DNA of 8,614 nucleotides, from the NCBI GenBank assembly GCA_938028845.1, contig CALIZJ010000119.1:1-8614 (forward strand), read 5' to 3'. The notes below the pieces were generated by a model. It saw only the letters and a program-made list of their open reading frames with translations, ran no database searches and was not told where the DNA came from. Positions 6,638 through 8,614 of the stretch are shown here, piece by piece (position 1 is the first letter of the stretch; every line of letters starts with the position of its first letter). Source of the DNA: an uncultured Blautia sp. (GTDB lineage: Bacteria > Bacillota > Clostridia > Lachnospirales > Lachnospiraceae). Made by a program: the position numbers and the translations under genes.

Positions 6638-6766
6638 GATGGTTTGACACAACTAGACATGTCAGTAAAAAAGAATAGTACTGAACAAAATGCTGAAATC
6701 TGGAATAATTGAAGAGAAAAAACCAGATGTTATGACAGTCCAAACAACTTATTCCGATTTGGCTTC

Positions 6767-6795
6767 AGTATAATTTATCTAAAAAGAATTGTCAA
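6767..6795 (-). promoter_or_regulatory. hppA: Strong promoter of hppA
   Basis: On the minus strand a perfect TTGACA (6795-6790) is followed after exactly 17 bp by TATACT (6772-6767), close to the sigma-A consensus. Transcription should start near 6760. It is the best promoter in the window, which suggests substantial basal expression of the pyrophosphatase. One arm of an 8-bp dyad lies in the spacer and the other just upstream of the -35. Confidence 0.8.
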
Positions 6796-6806
6796 TAATA
6801 GATAAA
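6774..6806. repeat. Dyad at the hppA promoter
   Basis: TTTATCTA (6774-6781) and TAGATAAA (6799-6806) are perfect inverted 8-mers separated by 17 bases. They are centred on the -35 side of the hppA promoter. The position suits an operator for a dimeric regulator, but the arms are A+T-rich in A+T-rich DNA, so chance is possible. Confidence 0.35.
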
Positions 6807-6845
6807 ATTTAGTCAAACTTTTCTAAAAACTTAAAAATGGAGCGA

Positions 6846-6873
6846 TTGAAAATGGGGAAAATAATGGTATACT
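6846..6873 (+). promoter_or_regulatory. Promoter of the PflX-like gene
   Basis: TTGAAA (6846-6851) and TATACT (6868-6873) are 16 bp apart. The bases before the -10 (TGG, 6865-6867) make it an extended -10 promoter. The start would be near 6880, giving a leader of about 64 nt that contains a short CTTTA-N7-TAAAG inverted repeat (6890-6906). Confidence 0.7.
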
Positions 6874-6943
6874 ATATCTTAGTTATTCACTTTACTAGTT
6901 ATAAAGAGAACTGTTCCGGCGGTAAAGCAAGAGAGGGATATAT

Positions 6944-7861
6944 ATGCAGATATTAGAAAATTGTGAGCTCTGTCCCAGAGCCTGCCAGGTAAACCGGCAA
7001 AAAGGAGAAAAAGGATATTGCGGCATGGACAGCACGGTGATCGCTGCTCGTGCCGCTTTGCATATGTGGGAGGAACCGTGTATTTCAGGAGAGAAGGGCT
7101 CCGGGGCAGTCTTTTTTTCCGGATGCAGCCTGCGGTGCTGCTTCTGCCAGAATCATAGGATTGCCAAAGGGCATGCGGGAGGGGAGATCAGCCTAAAACG
7201 TCTGGCGGATATTTTTATAGAACTTTGGCAGCAGGGAGCGGCGAATATTAATCTTGTGACAGGAACCCATTATGTACCGCAGATCATCTCGGCCCTGGAG
7301 GATGCAAAAAATCGGGGAATGGACCTGCCTGTGGTATATAATTCCAGTGGATATGAAAAAGTGGAAACTTTAAAGCTGCTTAAAGGGTATGTGGATGTGT
7401 ACCTTCCGGATTTTAAATATATGGATCAGGAATTGGCGGAAAAATTTTCCAAGGCGCCGGATTATCCTGAAACTGCGAAGGCAGCCATAAAAGAGATGGC
7501 AGAACAGACGGGAAGCTGTGAATTCGATGAAGAGGGATATATAAAAAGAGGAACTATCGTAAGACATCTGATCCTGCCGGGACATACCAGAAATTCCATA
7601 GAGGTTTTAAAATACCTTCATCAGGAATATGGGGATATGGTTTATATCAGTATTATGAGCCAGTTTACCCCTGTTGTACATAATGAAGTTTATAAGGAAC
7701 TAAACCGGAAAGTGACAAAGCGGGAGTATGAAAAAGTACTCCAGGCAGCTCTGGATCTGGGAATAAAAAATGGATTTTTCCAGGAGGGGAAAACAGCGGA
7801 AGAAAGTTTCATTCCGGAATTTGACGGTGAGGGGATCTTTTCCGATAAAAATTCTCTATAA
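6944..7861 (+). CDS. PflX-like radical SAM iron-sulfur protein (pyruvate formate-lyase activating enzyme related, COG1313-type)
   Basis: A 305-residue cytoplasmic protein expected to bind a [4Fe-4S] cluster and cleave S-adenosylmethionine to make a radical; the substrate of this family is not known. The radical SAM motif is CSLRCCFC (61-68), with ligands Cys61, Cys65 and Cys68 and an extra Cys66. N-terminal to it is a second cysteine set, Cys7, Cys10, Cys14 and Cys26 (CELCPRAC then GYCG), a hallmark of the PflX group that may hold another metal site. Further family blocks are EEPCISG (43-49), NINLVTGTHYVPQI (101-114), YLPDFKY (153-159), RHLILPGH (207-214) and MSQFTP (238-243). ATG 6944 follows GAGAGGG by 6 bases. 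No glycyl-radical enzyme lies beside it in the window, so calling it a true PFL activase would be unsupported. Confidence 0.9.
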   Translation: MQILENCELCPRACQVNRQKGEKGYCGMDSTVIAARAALHMWEEPCISGEKGSGAVFFSGCSLRCCFCQNHRIAKGHAGGEISLKRLADIFIELWQQGAANINLVTGTHYVPQIISALEDAKNRGMDLPVVYNSSGYEKVETLKLLKGYVDVYLPDFKYMDQELAEKFSKAPDYPETAKAAIKEMAEQTGSCEFDEEGYIKRGTIVRHLILPGHTRNSIEVLKYLHQEYGDMVYISIMSQFTPVVHNEVYKELNRKVTKREYEKVLQAALDLGIKNGFFQEGKTAEESFIPEFDGEGIFSDKNSL

Positions 7862-7871
7862 ATGGAAGGAG

Positions 7872-7891
7872 GCCGGTACTTTCGTACCGGC
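7872..7891 (+). other. Perfect hairpin after the PflX-like gene
   Basis: GCCGGTAC (7872-7879) and GTACCGGC (7884-7891) form a perfect 8-bp stem with a TTTC tetraloop, 10 bases after the stop codon. It sits where a terminator is expected, but GCGTATGAAAAAG follows in place of a T-run. It may be a weak terminator, a 3'-end stabilising or processing hairpin, or allow read-through into the amidohydrolase gene. Confidence 0.55.
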
Positions 7892-8037
7892 GCGTATGAA
7901 AAAGAAAAATATTTAAGAAAGACTAATGCTTTCTATGTTGTAAATAATAGTTAAGCTATGTGAAATGTATGTGATATCCATTTGAAAAAAGTGTGAAAAA
8001 AATGTTTCTAAATTAATAGTTTGTGTTACGGAGACAA

Positions 8038-8043
8038 AAGGAG
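8038..8043 (+). promoter_or_regulatory. Shine-Dalgarno site of the amidohydrolase gene
   Basis: AAGGAG lies 5 bases before ATG 8049 and decides the start. In the 187-base gap upstream I see no convincing promoter. TTGAAA at 7982-7987 has no good -10 at 16-18 bp. Confidence 0.75.
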
Positions 8044-8048
8044 AGATC

Positions 8049-8614
8049 ATGGAAAAAAAGAGAGACTGCGAAATTGCCATCAGAAATACGGCCTGCCTTA
8101 CACAGAAATTTGAAGTAAAAGAAAATATGTCCATAATCATAGATAAAGGAAGGATTCTGGACATCCTCCCGGATAAGGAAAGGGAAAAGAAGTATGCAGC
8201 GGCGGAGACGGTACCTGGAGAAGGAAAGCTTTGGATGCCGGGACTGGTGGACGGGCATATGCATACGGGACAGCAGCTCCTTAAGGGGGCAGTCCTGGAT
8301 GAGCTGCCTATGATATGGACAAGGATCATGCTTCCCTTTGAAAGCAGTATGACTGCAGAAAAAATGAGGATCAGTGCTTCGCTGGCTGCCCTGGAGATGA
8401 TAAAGGGAGGAACTACAGGGTTTATAGAGGCGGGAAGCTATTTTATGGAAGAGGCTGCTGTGGTATATGAAAAAGCCGGACTTCGCGGAGCCCTGTCTTA
8501 TTCTACTATGGACCGGGGAAACTTTCCGGATTCCATTCGCCAGACCACGGAGGAAGCCCTGAAATCTACGGACACACTGTATGAGAAATTTCACAAAAAA
8601 GGAAATTTAAAAGT
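8049..8614 (+). CDS. Metal-dependent amidohydrolase/deaminase (MTA/SAH deaminase-chlorohydrolase group), N-terminal part
   Basis: The frame starts at ATG 8049 and runs open off the right edge, showing 188 residues; full family members are about 430-450. Residues 8-60 form the small beta-rich domain typical of composite amidohydrolases (IAIRNTACLT, then SIIIDKGRILDIL). The metal-binding strand MPGLVDGHMHTGQQLLKG (63-80) gives the HxH pair His70 and His72. LAALEMIKGGTTGFIEAG (112-129) matches the conserved block of methylthioadenosine/S-adenosylhomocysteine deaminase, guanine deaminase and atrazine chlorohydrolase relatives. The later His, Glu and Asp ligands are outside the window, so the substrate and even retained activity cannot be judged. 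It follows the PflX-like gene on the same strand after 187 bases with no strong terminator between, so cotranscription is possible but not shown. Confidence 0.85.
   Translation, partial: MEKKRDCEIAIRNTACLTQKFEVKENMSIIIDKGRILDILPDKEREKKYAAAETVPGEGKLWMPGLVDGHMHTGQQLLKGAVLDELPMIWTRIMLPFESSMTAEKMRISASLAALEMIKGGTTGFIEAGSYFMEEAAVVYEKAGLRGALSYSTMDRGNFPDSIRQTTEEALKSTDTLYEKFHKKGNLK

Larger units (their letters stand above)
6588..6943. other. Divergent intergenic control region between hppA and the PflX-like gene
   Basis: A 356-base A+T-rich gap between divergent genes. I found no protein frame with a plausible start and ribosome site, no tRNA, and no riboswitch I recognise. It holds a strong minus-strand promoter, a plus-strand extended -10 promoter, an 11-bp direct repeat (AGTATAATTTA at 6609-6619 and 6767-6777), the inverted repeat TGACA-N10-TGTCA (6645-6664), and the dyad TTTATCTA-N17-TAGATAAA (6774-6806). 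From the strong promoter, the hppA leader would be about 170 nt. Confidence 0.7.

Noticed and set aside
7896..7916. A six-codon frame beginning ATGAAAAAG after the PflX-like hairpin
   Set aside because: Too short, with no ribosome site at proper spacing and A-rich sequence. Most likely chance.
8013..8594. A 193-codon minus-strand open frame at the right edge
   Set aside because: The plus strand carries an amidohydrolase with HMH metal ligands and a good Shine-Dalgarno site. The antisense product is low in recognisable features.

Overview
The window looks like ordinary chromosomal DNA from a low-to-mid-GC anaerobic Firmicute, most likely a Lachnospiraceae-type Clostridium relative. This is inferred from strong AGGAGG-type ribosome binding sites, A+T-rich spacers with near-consensus sigma-A promoters, U-tailed intrinsic terminators, and the gene content: a membrane pyrophosphatase, a PflX-type radical SAM protein, and MarR-MATE and MFS efflux genes. 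I see no insertion sequence, phage gene, CRISPR array, tRNA or rRNA.

Layout, left to right. (1) Positions 3-212 hold the 3' end of a gene entering from the left; the tail is helical and may belong to a TetR-type regulator. A clear terminator closes it. (2) Positions 363-1604 encode an MFS drug-efflux-type transporter. (3) Positions 1768-2475 encode a membrane-anchored VanY/DacB-type (peptidase M15B) D-Ala-D-Ala carboxypeptidase. (4) Positions 2491-4421 are a self-contained efflux unit: a near-consensus promoter overlaid by two copies of a 16-bp palindrome, then a MarR-family repressor, then a MATE efflux pump, then a strong hairpin terminator. (5) Convergent to it, on the minus strand, is hppA (4500-6587), a proton-pumping membrane pyrophosphatase whose GNxxKxxT motif marks it as the K+-independent type. 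(6) A divergent control region of about 350 bp (6588-6943) carries a TTGACA-17-TATACT promoter for hppA and an extended -10 promoter for the rightward gene. (7) Positions 6944-7861 encode a PflX-like radical SAM iron-sulfur protein. (8) From 8049 to the right edge runs the N-terminal 188 residues of a metal-dependent amidohydrolase/deaminase of the MTA/SAH deaminase-chlorohydrolase group.

The left half reads as an envelope and drug-defence neighbourhood: two efflux pumps, a cell-wall carboxypeptidase and one or two regulators. The right half is metabolic: PPi-driven ion pumping, an uncharacterised radical SAM enzyme and a purine- or triazine-type deaminase. I found no clearly new multi-gene system. 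The items most worth a second look are the paired operators at the marR promoter, the MATE start codon without its own Shine-Dalgarno sequence behind a small hairpin, and the structured divergent region upstream of hppA.
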